Source: Moringa oleifera
Taxonomy: Eukaryota > Streptophyta > Magnoliopsida > Brassicales > Moringaceae
Assembly (NCBI GenBank): GCA_021397835.1
Contig: JAJFZO010000645.1
Location: forward strand, 1,302,001 to 1,366,000
Reading direction: 5' to 3'
DNA: 64,000 nt
The notes beneath the pieces were generated by a model. That model was not told where the DNA came from, searched no databases, and was given only the letters and a program-made list of their open reading frames with translations. Made by a program: the position numbers and the translations under genes. Below, one piece after another: positions 63,163 through 64,000 of this stretch (the stretch's first letter is position 1; each line of letters begins with the position of its first letter).

Positions 63163-64000
63163 ATGGTAGTTCAAATTCTGTCATGGAATGTAAGAGGGAT
63201 AAACGGTGTGGGGAAGAGGAGTATTATAAAGAGTAGCTAGAAGGTTGACATCGTTTGTCTGCAATAGGCTAAGCTAAAGGAGATGAATCTAAGGGTGGTC
63301 AAGTCTTTTTGGAATGGTGGAATGTGGAATGAGAGGCTAAGGTAATACAGAGAAGCTGGGGAGGGACACTGGTTTGTTGGAACGAGAAGTTAAGTAGGCT
63401 TAAAGAAAGTTGGGAGGGTACGATGTCTATATTGTATATTTTCGAAATGGAAAAAAGGGTTGAATGGATGTATACTAGTGCATAGGGAACTTGCCTTAGT
63501 ATGGAAATGAGGGTACTATGGGAGGATTTGAGGGAGTGTTAAAGAAGGATTGGAAGGATCTCACGGGTGATTGGTAGTGATTTCAATGAGGTTTTATTTC
63601 CTCATGAAAAGATAGGTCAGATTCATGATTTACCGTTGATTGGGGGTGTGTTCACATGGTCCAACTTGAGAGAGAGTCTCTCGATGTTTAGATTGGATAT
63701 GTTTCTAGTTTCTAATAGTTCGGAGGATAATTGTTTTTGTATGTAACAAGTTCTATCTAGATTAGTGTTAGAACGCAACCATATAATGTTGGTAATGGAA
63801 GGTATGAGGCGAGGATCATGTTCGTTTAGATTCGAAAGCATGTGGCTAAGGTTAAGGGTTTTGATAAGTTAGCTTAGGAGTGGTGGGATGGTGGGGACGA
63901 GATTGGTAATGCAAGTTACCTTATTGCAAAAAAGTTGGAAAGAATTAAGGAAGAGGTTAAAAAATGGAACAGGGAGCATTTTTGATAGTTTGGGATAGTG
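63163..64000 (+). pseudogene. LINE 4 ORF2 endonuclease domain, cut by window end
   Basis: ATG at 63163 opens MVVQILSWNVRGING, the canonical endonuclease start (WN.RG.N). Then come [22 protein letters not shown] (about 63573-63617), [12 protein letters not shown] (about 63631-63666), [10 protein letters not shown], and FRFESMWLR. The later phrase NASYLIAKKLERIKEEVKKW near 63908-63967 matches the stretch before the RT. Stops within the first 30 codons and frameshifts show it is inactive. RT lies beyond 64000. Confidence 0.85.

Noticed and set aside
1..64000. tRNA, rRNA or CRISPR-like arrays
   Set aside because: No tRNA A/B-box cloverleaf, rRNA segment or evenly spaced repeat-spacer array was seen on either strand. 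The repeats present are degenerate minisatellites and transposons.

Overview
The window is nuclear DNA of a flowering plant, probably a eudicot. It is AT-rich, its genes have introns with GT/GC...AG borders and A/T-rich spacers, and the recognisable genes are plant-specific. I cannot name the species.

Layout. (1) 1-3.5 kb: AT-rich spacer with two copies of a palindromic repeat family (called R1 here). (2) 3.5-7.84 kb, + strand: an INDETERMINATE DOMAIN (IDD) zinc-finger transcription factor gene, three coding exons, 581 aa, closest by eye to the IDD4/IDD5 group. (3) 7.84-27.0 kb: about 19 kb of spacer holding an R1 copy, a degenerate minisatellite, a decayed DUF1985 transposon gene with a 739-bp tandem duplication, and two oppositely oriented short-repeat arrays. 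(4) 27.0-30.85 kb, - strand: a second IDD gene, 617 aa, with the same exon structure. The two form a tail-to-tail inverted pair and share an upstream conserved noncoding block. (5) 31-44.5 kb: three more R1 copies, a possible LTR, a Ty1/copia gag remnant on the - strand and a diverged tandem duplication. (6) 44.5-53.3 kb: a nest of dead elements, namely a LINE split by a copia fragment and a probable MITE. (7) 53.6-59.2 kb and probably onward, + strand: the 5' part (four exons, 203 codons) of an FtsZ-like chloroplast-division gene, best matched to ARC3, with a decayed LINE in intron 2. (8) 59.5-64 kb: a 5'-truncated LINE with a 15-bp target-site duplication, then another LINE running off the window that carries a hAT-like MITE with an 8-bp duplication.

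The two IDD proteins are predicted nuclear DNA-binding regulators. The ARC3-like protein would act in the plastid. I see no functional link between them. Only three host genes are supported; the rest is repeat-derived or featureless.

I found no convincing undescribed multi-gene system. The best leads are: the upstream conserved block that keeps one absolute orientation although the two IDD genes point in opposite directions; the GC-AG intron in one paralog against GT-AG in the other; the six-copy long-hairpin R1 family; and the paired opposing repeat arrays at 18.0 and 20.9 kb.
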